From NCBI GenBank assembly GCA_963854735.1, contig OY978103.1, forward strand, positions 992,001-1,056,000: 64,000 bases of DNA, given 5' to 3'. Made by a program: the position numbers and the translations under genes. Below are positions 55,729 to 64,000 of the stretch, piece after piece. Positions within the stretch are counted from its first letter, which is position 1. Each line of letters begins with the position of its first letter. The notes beneath the pieces are model-generated. The model was not told the DNA's origin, searched no databases, and worked only from the letters and a program-made list of their open reading frames with translations. This stretch comes from Marvania coccoides (taxonomy: Eukaryota; Chlorophyta; Trebouxiophyceae; Chlorellales; Chlorellaceae).

Positions 55729-57708
55729 CTACTTCTTTCCTCCGTCCCCAAACTCGCTGCTGTACGACAGCCCCTGGTTCTCAAGCTTCTTAGATTCCGC
55801 CAGCTTGCGTACCGCCTTCATAAAGTCTTCCTGAATCACGTAGTCCCGCTCGTCCCGGATGGCGAACATCCCTGCTTCCGTGCAGATGTTGCGCAGGTCC
55901 GCACCGTTGAAGCCCTCTCCCAGCTTCACCACAGCTTCATAGTCGATGTCGCCGTGCTTGGCCAGGCCGGTGGCGTGGATCTTCAAGATCTCCTACGCAC
56001 ACAACAATAAACAAAAGGGCGAATAAATATTAGAATGAATTCACGCAATGTAGACTGCTAACTAACGCTCCACTAGTTAGACCAGAGTCCATTCATTCTT
56101 CATTCAAGAAACTGTTCCTTCAGAATCCGCTCTTCTTCTCATCACAAAAACAAAACCTAGATGCATTTCTAAATTTATTGGAAGAAAGAACAAACAGACT
56201 AGTTCTATATAAATGGGCTCCCTACTACTACCGCTGCTGCCAAACTCACCATGCGCGCCTGCTCGTTGGGCAGCGGGATTTCAATCTTTCTGTCCAGCCG
56301 CCCCGGCCGCATCAGCGCCGGGTCCAGCGTGTCTGGCCGGTTGGTGGCCGCCACTAGCTTCACCTTGCCCAGCTTGTCGAACCCGTCCAGCTGGGACAGC
56401 AGCTCCATCAGCGTGCGCTGAACCTCGCGATCCGCCGAGGTGCTCTCGTTGTGGCGGCGGGCGCCGATGGCGTCTATTTCGTCCATGAAAATGATGCAGG
56501 GCTGGTGCTCACGGGCGTAGTTGAACATCTCGCGCACCTGGAGAAGCGAACCAGCACGAAAAAATGCATCAGAGGGTACCGAAAATTCGCTGAATTCATG
56601 TATACGTGGCGTGCTGTAATAATGACGTGAACGCAAACGCAAACGTAAATCTTACCACCCTGGCTGATTCTCCAATGTACTTGTCCACCACCCCTGAAGC
56701 CACCACTTTAAGAAAGTTGGCGTCGATATTGGAGGCGATGGCCTTGGCCAGGAGCGTCTTGCCGGTGCCTGAAAACGTTGGCACAATAGGGAGATTTTAG
56801 AAAAAGAATAGGCGGGGTACACTAGGCCCCCCCAAAATGCGTTTCAGAGCTTTAACCGAGCGTTAAAACGCTGTGCAAAATAATCGAAATTAACCGACAC
56901 AATATTACAGCTGCCTGACTTGCCTGGGGGTCCATAAAGCAGCACGCCGGTGGGCGGCGAGATGCCGACCCTGGCGAAGAGCTCTGGGTTGACCAGCGGC
57001 AGCTCCACCGCCTCCCGCAGCGATCGGATCTGCTCCGACAGGCCGCCGATGCTCGAGTAGTCCACCTTTCCTGGGTCCTCAGTGGTCATGTTGAACACCA
57101 CTGGGTCGATCTAAAGGATGGCGGGAAGAAAGAATCCAAGGATTAGGCCAAAGGGGAAGCAATGCGGCGAAAACGAGGTTTTAGAAAGCCTGTTCTTATA
57201 CCAAGGCAACAGCAAGATTGGCGTCGCGGCTCCCTCTCTTCCTGGCACTGTGCCCTTTCAAACAACTCACTTCTCGGGGCAGAATGCGCATGATGGTGAG
57301 GGTTGTGACGTCCAGGGAGACGCGGGTGTTGGGGGTCAGCTTGGTCTTGTCCACCTGTGAACGGCATCCCACCACGTACCGGGGGCCGCTGCTGGACTTG
57401 ACGATGACTGTGGAGGAGGCAGGGAGTGGGAAAAGATGAGGAACAGCACTCCAAAAATGGTGTGATCAAGAATCGATAAACTCACATCGCTCGCTGTCTA
57501 GCTGCCTCAACACCTCGCCGATGATTTGTCCCACGCTTTGCAACGCCTTGAGGTCGTCCTCCGTCTTGTCATACTCCCCCTTTGCCGTCTTGACCTCCTC
57601 CCGAAGAGATCGAACTTTGCTGTCGAGCTCCTTGTGCGAAAGAAGTTTCCGCTTGTATTCATCGACCGCGTTTTGCCGTTTCTCGGCCTCCCCTTCGGGA
57701 GTAGCCAT
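55729..57708 (-). CDS. RPT4: 26S proteasome regulatory ATPase RPT4 (PSMC6)
   Basis: Exons 57486-57708, 57271-57407, 56924-57110, 56656-56768, 56250-56537 and 55729-55992 give 403 residues ending in TAG (human 389). An N-terminal coiled coil ([20 protein letters not shown]) and [20 protein letters not shown] identify RPT4 among the six RPT subunits. The OB part ([18 protein letters not shown]) precedes the AAA module: Walker A GPPGTGKT, Walker [16 protein letters not shown], and [20 protein letters not shown] with the Arg fingers. The product unfolds ubiquitinated substrates at the base of the proteasome cap. The P-loop is interrupted by a GC-AG intron between the second and third nucleotides that complete GPPG. 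Confidence 0.93.
56769..56923 (-). other. GC-AG intron splitting the RPT4 P-loop
   Basis: The donor reads CCCCCAG|GCAAGT and the acceptor TTTTCAG. Only this join rebuilds the invariant GPPGTGKT, so the non-canonical GC donor is certain from conservation. Confidence 0.9.
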
Positions 57709-57810
57709 TTTTCAAAGAGTTTTTGTTTATATTTTTAGTTGAAAAAATGTATGATCAGAGAGAAAGGTCACAACGCCCTCGTCCTTTTTTATTTTAATGG
57801 GCCAAATTTT
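57709..57810. promoter_or_regulatory. Very short upstream region shared by RPT4 and the esterase gene
   Basis: RPT4 starts at 57708 on the minus strand. The esterase frame is open from 57739, with a more likely Met at 57811, leaving 30 to 102 bases for two promoters. No element recognised. Confidence 0.4.
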
Positions 57811-58850
57811 ACTATGCTCGAACCAGGCCGCTGGAACTTTGCCAGCAGCCGTGGTTTTCTGAAGGAGTGGAAAGGCAAATTCAAAGCCTTTTTTGCCGTT
57901 GCATTATTCTTGGCAGTCATATCCAGATTATTAGGAGAATTCAGATTCACGGCACTGAACCAGCCCATTCCGCCACCAGCATCTCTCGCGATGACCAATC
58001 TGCGGCCCCAATTTCTGCTTTTTGGTGACTCCATAACTCAACGTGGATTCGCTGAGGGCGGGTGGGGAGCCGCAGTGGCGGACGCCTACGTGCGCAGGGT
58101 GGATGTCATCAACCGCGGCTACTCCGGCTATAACTCCCGGTGGGCCGTCCTCTTGCTGGATCACATCCTGCCGCCCGAGGCCACCGGCCAGGTGAAGCTG
58201 GCCACAGTGTTCTTCGGCGCCAACGATGCAGCAAGGCCAGACCGCACCTCGTAAGCCTCCCCTCTTTCCCTTCTCTGAGGCTCGCTCTTGGGCACCCCAG
58301 TTGTACCAACTAAAGAAAGCGGTTGGCTTTTTTCCCCTCCTTCTCCATTGTTTGCAGCGCCAAGCAGCACGTCCCTGTAAAGGAGTACATTACCAACATG
58401 CGCACCATCGTCGCGCACCTGCGCTCCCGCGCCGTCCCTGCCATCCTCCTTCTCACGCCTCCACCGATCCACGAGCCAGGCCGCCTTAAATACGTTTTCG
58501 ACTCTTTCGGCGTCACTCTGCCCGCCTCAGAGCGCACCAACCACTTCACCGGGCGTTACGCCGACGCCGCGGTGGCTCTGGGCGCCGAGCTAGGCCTCCC
58601 GGTGGTGGATTTGTGGCGGGCATTTCAGGAGCAGCCGGGCTGGGAGACTGCCCTGCTGAACGATGGCTTGCATTTGACCCCAGCAGGAAATGCGCTGGTG
58701 GCGAAGCTGGTGTTGGAGGCTGTGAAGGCAGGGTTTGAGGGGTTGTCGCCAGAGGCGATGCGGTTTGACGTGCCGGAGTGGGCTGAGATGGCGGAGATCG
58801 ACGCCGACCCTGCTGCGGTGCTGAAAGCCCACTTGGCTGCAAACCACTGA
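57739..58850 (+). CDS. GDSL esterase, IAH1-like (isoamyl-acetate hydrolase family)
   Basis: Exons 57739-58250 and 58358-58850 end in TGA. The frame is open from 57739; likely starts are Met 57811 (MLEPGRWNF) or Met 57990 (MTNLRPQFLLFGDSITQ), where family similarity begins. From 57739 it has 334 residues. The SGNH hydrolase blocks are all present: FGDSITQRG (catalytic Ser), NRGYSGYNSRWA (Gly), FFGANDA (Asn) and LNDGLHLTPAGN (Asp and His). If the longer start is used, residues 49-64 (KAFFAVALFLAVISRLL) form a membrane anchor. Family members hydrolyse small acetate or acyl esters; the substrate here is unknown. Confidence 0.85.
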
Positions 58851-58883
58851 ATGAATGATGTGATGTGCTATTATTTTGTTATT

Positions 58884-58888
58884 TGTAA
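58884..58888 (+). promoter_or_regulatory. Putative TGTAA polyadenylation signal of the esterase
   Basis: TGTAA 34 bases after the stop codon. Confidence 0.5.
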
Positions 58889-59263
58889 TCTACAACCAGG
58901 AAATAAATGTATTGTTCATACAATAATTCCCTCCATGTGTAATGGGAAACCTTCGAGTAGAAACGTGGAACTACTATAGGGCGTCCTCCCCCTGGTGTCT
59001 CTTTAATTTTTATTTTTGTTGAAAAATAAGATTGAGACTTAATATCCTCGGTGCTTGGTGGGCATATGAAAAAATGTGTATGTTAAACATAGGTCCCTAG
59101 TTACAAATATACCGCGCTGTTATTTGGGGAGAGCGGGGGGGATACAAAAGCAAAATTTATGATGTACAACAAAGAGTGTGATAAGGATATATGCACGTTT
59201 AGTCTTTAGCCATTCCAGTTGCTAAAACGAGGGAATCAAGCAATGGAAAAATAAATAGGGGGA
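58889..59263. other. Intergenic between convergent genes, no gene seen
   Basis: AT-rich 3' flanks; no structure recognised. Confidence 0.6.
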
Positions 59264-60924
59264 CTATGGAGCAGGCACGTAGGCCCCGGCAGCAGCGTTA
59301 AATTTGAACCATCGCCCGCTGGAGGCATCGCCAAACAGCGCAGACTGGGGGTCGTAGTATGCGCCCAACTCAGGGTTGTATAGGTACCCTGTGAAACGGT
59401 CCAGAACGAAACCTTGCATGCCAGCATCTGCTGCCGTCGCTGCAGCTGCAGTCTCTTCATAAGAGCCGGCTCGAGAAGGGCCACCGCCGCCTTCTCGTGG
59501 CGTGGCAGTGCTTGCGGGGCTGCCAGGAGAGTCCCCGCCGCTGCCAGCATCGTTGTTAGGGTCTGCAGCTGCGCAGAAAGAAACCGGCCGGCGTTTTTCC
59601 ACTGCTGCTGCTGCTGTTGCTGTTGCTGCTGTGGTTGCTGCTCCTCCAGTCCCAGCAGCGTTTACTGCCATTTCTTCCTCGCCCTCTGCCGCAAACATAT
59701 CAATTTCCACGCATTCTGCCGCTGCCCTTGCTGCGCCATTTTTTTTCCATTCCAGCGCCCCATCATTGCCGTTCTTTCTTTCCTCTCCCATGCGCAGCTG
59801 AGGTTGGACCTTCCTCGCTGCCGCCGCAACGATTTCTTCCCGAGTCATGCTATGGATCAGAAACTCCCCTGCCTCCATCGCTCGGGCGCTGCACTCAGTC
59901 AGGCGATCAAAGTCAGCCTTGGCGGCGGGGGCGATGGTGGAGCGACGAACGCTGCTGACAGCGCTACGCTCTCCGCTACTGTCACCGGCAGGAAGCCGCA
60001 GTCGTCCCAGCCGCCGCAGTCCCTCCAGAACGCTCTCGCCAGGCTGCAAAAGGCCGACGATGGCCTGCATGAGATGCGCCATGCTTTGATGGTTCAGCTC
60101 AGCAGCTGCGGACGCTGAGGGCTCGCTGCTGGGAGGTGCCGGGCCGTCCCTTCGGTACATCACCTGACGCGCCCAGTCCTCATCCACGCGCTCTGCGTGA
60201 CAAGAAGAAGAAGAAAAACATGTATCATAGGGTGAAATTTTCCTTTCTGGTTGTGACGCGAAAAAAAAAAGCTTACCAGCGAGCACGGCGTCTGCCCACG
60301 CGTCTTGCACGTCGTCTTTCTTCCTCAAATGCACGTAGCTGCCGCTCTCTGGGTCAAAATAGCCTTCCTCACGCTCGGTGTTCAAATGGAACGGCTCAAT
60401 GGGGACCCCTGAGTCATTGAAGAGGTGCTCCGTCTCGTTGGCGTACTCCACCTCTGCCGCCTGTCTCACGTCCCAGTCGGTCGTCACGCCGTAGCTGTAA
60501 TGATAAGATAGAAGAGGAGGCGGCAAAAAATGCATTAGAAATGGAATGGAAAGGAGCAAATTAGCTTCTAGGGCTGAAAAAAAAATGGCGCCCATCCAGG
60601 CGCATTAGCATAAAGGTAGCGGGAAGAAAGTTGAGAAACTATAAATGAATCATGGCTACGCTCCCTCCGTCTCTCTTACTCTTCCTCCGCTTCTTCGCTG
60701 CCAGAGGCGAACAGCGAGGCAAGGCTGGCGCGGCTGGCGTCGGGCTCGCGGGTGCAGGACCCGTCGATGCGCACTGCCGCTGTCTGCAGCTCCAAGGCTT
60801 CCATGGGGTCCTCAAAAAGGGGCTTGCTGCCTTCGCCGGGCCTCAATCTTTTGTTGGGCTCCTCAACGTCGAGGAAGCGCACTCGCTTCTTGGGAGTGGT
60901 TACAGCCGGCTCTGCGGTCGCCAT
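59264..60924 (-). CDS. CD2BP2/LIN1-like U5 snRNP protein with OCRE-like C-terminus
   Basis: Exons 60680-60924, 60277-60494 and 59264-60192 give 463 residues ending in TAG. The start has KKRVRFLD, like the KxKVxF of CD2BP2/LIN1. The centre matches the family: VPIEPFHLNTEREEGYFDPE, VQDAWADAVLAGERVDEDWA, LMQAIVGLLQPGESVLEGLR with RLGRLRLP, and FDRLTECSARAMEAG. Instead of the GYF domain of animals, the C-terminus reads FVLDRFTGYLYNPELGAYYD and GRWFKFNAAAGAYVP, an OCRE-type aromatic repeat as in plant relatives. CD2BP2 joins the U5 snRNP during its biogenesis. A CTG-repeat-derived Ala/Thr run (ATATAAAAVE) lies in exon 3. Confidence 0.78.
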
Positions 60925-61382
60925 TGGACCGGTTGTTGAGGATAATCCAAGTGGGTTGAAAAGAAACTCGAAGTGGGTTAAAAAGTAACTCGAAGTGAGT
61001 GGGTTAAAAATTGATTGATTGAACTAAAAATGGGGTGAGCTGAATGCGCTGCTCCGACACGTTGCGTGTTTTTGGCATATGCAAATCACAAATGTTCTGA
61101 GGCATTTCCTTCGCCGTTTATGAGTCTCGGCACGCAACATTTCCGAAAGTTTCCCGCGAAAACATATTTTCTAATCAATTTCAAAGTTCTCCCACCAAGG
61201 TCGATCAAAATCGGCTGGAGTAGCGACCAAAAATTTGTATAAATATTAAAATATTTGATGCTGGGGCGAGCGACGGCCTCTGACCCCCACTTGAGTCGCT
61301 TTCCCGCAAAGATCACCAGAAAAGCTCCTACGCCATTTTCCACTCCCCGCTCACAATCTGCGACCCCAACAGGCGATCCACG
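60925..61382. promoter_or_regulatory. Upstream region between CD2BP2-like and glycerate kinase genes
   Basis: Divergent pair with 458 bases between start codons. It contains a repeated phrase, gaagtgggttaaaa/gaagtgagtgggttaaaa, near 60970-61010. No gene seen. Confidence 0.4.
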
Positions 61383-62584
61383 ATGATCTCAGTCTTTCTC
61401 AATTTTTTCCACCGGAAAAACGCCCAGGCGAAGCCTGTGGCGGTGGCAAACGGCTACCATCCCACCGCCAATGCTGCAGATGGCACTCTCCTAGGTAAGA
61501 AACGCCAGAATTCCCGCTATTTTCACTTCTCAACCTCGCATTTCACCCTCTGTTCGCATTTCAAACTCTTCTCTCAGACTACATCTGCGCCTCGCCGCTT
61601 CTGGCGCCCTGCGGCCTCGCCCCTGCCGACGTTGCCGCCAACCTGGCCACCTGGCGTGCAAAGGGCGAAGAGATATCCACGAACCTGGCCTTCCCCACCG
61701 CGTTCGATGCGCTGGAGGAGTTCCAGCGCCGCCGCATCTACCAGTACTACCTGCCGGTGTTTTTTTGGTGCCAGGGCCAATTGGTGCAGCACCAGGCCTC
61801 CGGCGCCGCTGGACCTCTGGTAGTAGGCATTTCCGCGCCCCAGGGCTGCGGAAAATCTACTCTCTGCGAGCAGCTCGAGGCTCTTTTCACTGCTGGCGGA
61901 ACCACCGCTGCATCCATCTCCATCGATGATTTCTACCTCACCTACGACGGGCAGCAGGCCGTGGCGGCCTCCCACGCGGGAAACCCGCTGCTGGAGATGC
62001 GCGGCAACGCCGGATCGCACGACCTGGAGCTGGGAGCCGCCACGCTGCGGGATCTGCGTGCTGCCGACGCCACCGCCACCGCCCCCGTCGCACTCCCGCG
62101 CTACAACAAGTCTGCCTACCAGGGAAAAGGCGACCGTGGGGACCCAACCACCTGGCCGTCAGTTTCTCCCCCCGTGGGAATCGTTTTATTCGAAGGATGG
62201 ATGCTGGGCTTTTCAGCCGTGGGCGCCGCTGCTGCAGCCGCTGTGGACCCCAATTTAGCGCCCGTGGACGCACTTTTGCAGGCGTACAAGGGGGAGTGGG
62301 ACTCCGCGGTGGACTCCTGGCTGGTGGTGCGCGTGGCCGAGCCAGAGTTTGCGTATCGGTGGCGACTGCAAGCAGAGCGTGCTATGCGTGCTGCGGGGCG
62401 CCCCGCGATGACCGACGAGCAGGTGCAGGCGTTCGTGGAGCGGTTTATGCCCGCGTACAAGTGCTACCTGCCGGGGCTGTACGGCAAAGGCCCGACAACT
62501 GCCAAAGAGGGAAAGTTATTAGTGGTTGAGGTGGACGAAAATAGGGAGCCAGTGGCCAAACAGCCTTCCCCAGTGAAGTTTTAA
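61383..62584 (+). CDS. GLYK: D-glycerate 3-kinase (plant type)
   Basis: Exons 61383-61494 and 61578-62584 give 372 residues ending in TAA. The P-loop is GISAPQGCGKST at about residues 121-132, followed by SISIDDFYLTYDGQ, ALPRYNKSAYQGKGDRGD and GIVLFEGWMLGF, all hallmarks of plant GLYK. The end VERFMPAYKCYLPGLYGKGP is also conserved. The enzyme phosphorylates D-glycerate to 3-phosphoglycerate, the last step of the photorespiratory cycle, in the chloroplast. The first exon is short (MISVFLNFFHRKNAQAKPV) and a poor transit peptide, so an additional 5' exon may exist before 61383; an acceptor-like CCAACAG lies at 61366-61372. Confidence 0.88.
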
Positions 62585-62970
62585 AAGAGCTGCTGCTTGC
62601 TGCTCCGTAAATTTCAAATTTAAGGTTCTTATTTTATTGCTTTAATTTTGACGAGGAGACGTGTTTTGTTTTGTTTTCTTTTACACAGTTTTTCTTTCGA
62701 GGGCATTAAGAAAGAAAAGTGGTTCATTATAATATTATTATTATAATTAGAGTATGGCACAACAGCGAGTAGTACACAAGAAGATTTCCCTCTCTCCTCT
62801 TCAGAGAACAGAGAACAGAGCGTGAAGATCACCGTGAGAGGTGCTGGAACTAAACAAGAAAGACTCTTCTATGGGAGGGGCTTTCAGGCCCCCCGAAAAG
62901 GAAATGAAGAGTCCACCGGTGATTCATTGCAAAATTAGTTCATTGCGGTGTGTGATTTTTTGCTGGTTCT
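62585..62970. other. Intergenic between convergent genes, no gene seen
   Basis: AT-rich 3' flanks of glycerate kinase and the Fe-S carrier; no structure recognised. Confidence 0.6.
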
Positions 62971-63857
62971 TTAGACGCTGAACGAGGTGCCGCAGCCGCA
63001 GGAGGCGCTGGCGTTGGGGTTGAAGAATCGGTACCTGCGCATGTCAATTCAGGGTCGTTATTCGCTTTCATTTAGCACCTCTAGACACACCACATGAGCA
63101 CTCCTATAAATAAATAAAACCCAAAATAAAAATTCGCAACAATGGACAGTAGTGTCAAAGTCAGAAGCAGTGAGTGCGATTGCAATTAGCAACCGGTCCC
63201 CCCTTCCTCCAGCTGCAGCCAAACAAAACCGCGTTCAAAACACTAAATAATTCATAACAACACTCACCCTCCCCCGATCAGCTCACTGCTGTAGTCCAAC
63301 TGGAGCCCAAACAGGTACAGCAGCGATTTGGGGTCGATCCTGACCTCAATCTCGCCGTCCGCAAAGCTCAGCACGGTGTCGTCGGGTCGCTTCACCTCGG
63401 ACTCCTCAAAATCCATGGTGTACGACATGCCGGAGCACCCTCCGCTCTTCACACCAACCCGCAGCACCGCTGTGGCCTCGCCGCGCTCCGCCCGCAGCTT
63501 CCGCAGGTGCGCCAGCGCCCTGCATTGTCGAAATGGAGTGGCTCAGCGCGAAAATTCGCAAGGAGTAGTGGCGGAATTGGTGGGGAGGGGGGGGTTGGGC
63601 GCTTACCCATCGGTGAGCTGGATGGGTGAAGGAGGGGCCTTGTTGAGCTCTATCTTGGCTGGTGCGCTTGCGCACACGGCAACGGAGCGAGGAGTGCGCA
63701 GGGATGAGGCTCTGCGCGCGGGCACGGGGGCAACACGCGAAGAATCGATTGATATGTGCGCTTGGGGTGTCAAAAGCTGGCTCGCCATGCCTCGGGATTT
63801 ATAGGCGATAGCTTGTGTGGAGCTTGAGAGCGAAGAGGCTACGCTGAGGAGGACCAT
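62971..63857 (-). CDS. SUFA: Plastid A-type iron-sulfur carrier (SufA/IscA)
   Basis: Exons 63607-63857, 63268-63519 and 62971-63034 give 188 residues ending in TAA. The N-terminal about 65 residues are Ser/Ala/Arg-rich and end near [13 protein letters not shown], typical of a plastid transit peptide. The A-type fold is complete: [40 protein letters not shown] with the first Cys, [16 protein letters not shown], and [16 protein letters not shown] with the CxC pair that binds the cluster. It passes 2Fe-2S or 4Fe-4S clusters to plastid proteins such as those of the photosystems. Mitochondrial ISCA is less likely given the transit peptide and the SufA-like [12 protein letters not shown] end. Confidence 0.88.
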
Positions 63858-64000
63858 GTCGCGTGAAAAATTCTATTCAGCAGATGTTGGAGATATTTTA
63901 TGTTCACACAAAACCGAAGAGCTTTGGCAGGAGACAAGGAGGAAAAAGAAGTATTCGAGGCTGTAAAATATAAATAAATAAAAAATCATGTGCTTGGACC
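63858..64000. other. 5' flank of the Fe-S carrier gene
   Basis: No gene seen up to the window edge. Confidence 0.5.

Noticed and set aside
1..64000. Transposon, retroelement, CRISPR or virus-like sequence
   Set aside because: No transposase, reverse transcriptase, integrase, capsid gene, terminal repeats or spacer array was seen.

Overview
This window is nuclear DNA of a photosynthetic eukaryote, most likely a green alga (Chlorophyta). Coding exons are GC-rich and broken by short, AT- and pyrimidine-rich introns with GT(or GC)...AG borders. There are no operons and no bacterial-style ribosome binding sites. Green-lineage markers include a homologue of the photosystem II assembly factor LPA2, a plant-type 6.7 kDa subunit of respiratory complex III, a plant-type glycerate kinase, a plastid phosphate translocator, a plastid-type RNase II/R and a DAA1-like AAA ATPase. 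Several genes carry TGTAA, the usual green-algal polyadenylation signal, 30 to 80 bases after the stop. The species cannot be fixed from sequence alone. I rebuilt each gene by joining exons so that splice sites, reading frame and family conservation agree. About 34 genes and two gene relics result.

Layout. 1-10.5 kb: the 3' part of an RRM protein, a shortened RIB43A-like flagellar ribbon protein, a possible thylakoid-lumen protein, complex III subunit QCR10, a BTB protein with an in-frame TAG, a 1026-residue membrane-anchored AAA ATPase, a small acidic protein and a membrane-tethered DnaJ protein. 11-16.6 kb: a tandem duplication whose unit holds a methionine aminopeptidase transit-peptide exon and a 286-residue multi-pass membrane protein; the rest of the aminopeptidase lies between the copies. 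16.9-27.7 kb: a small protein, a secreted Cys-rich/VHPPP-repeat protein, a PhzF-family enzyme, LPA2, RNase II/R, ribosomal protein eL38, an organellar thioredoxin and an AN1/C2H2 zinc-finger protein. 28.2-36 kb: fumarylacetoacetase, the plastid phosphate translocator, a sucrose-phosphatase-like enzyme fused to a starch-binding-like domain, an ankyrin relic and mitochondrial GrpE. 36.8-50.7 kb: splicing factor SF3B3, a secreted orphan protein, an ankyrin membrane protein and a very large DNAJC14-like membrane J-protein. 51-64 kb: proteasome subunits RPN12 and RPT4 flanking an F-box/LRR/ankyrin protein, a GDSL esterase, the U5 snRNP protein CD2BP2/LIN1, glycerate kinase and a plastid A-type Fe-S carrier.

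Most genes are unrelated housekeeping genes. Functional echoes include two 26S proteasome subunits about 5 kb apart, several plastid or mitochondrial maintenance proteins (MetAP, GrpE, RNase R, LPA2, Fe-S carrier, thioredoxin) and two spliceosome proteins (SF3B3, CD2BP2). No mobile element, CRISPR array, rRNA or convincing tRNA was seen. The most noteworthy items are the tandem duplication with a sharp 3' identity gradient, three GC-AG introns (one splitting the RPT4 P-loop), the starch-binding/phosphatase fusion, two lineage-specific secreted proteins, and the in-frame TAG inside the BTB gene. I did not find a clear new multi-gene system.
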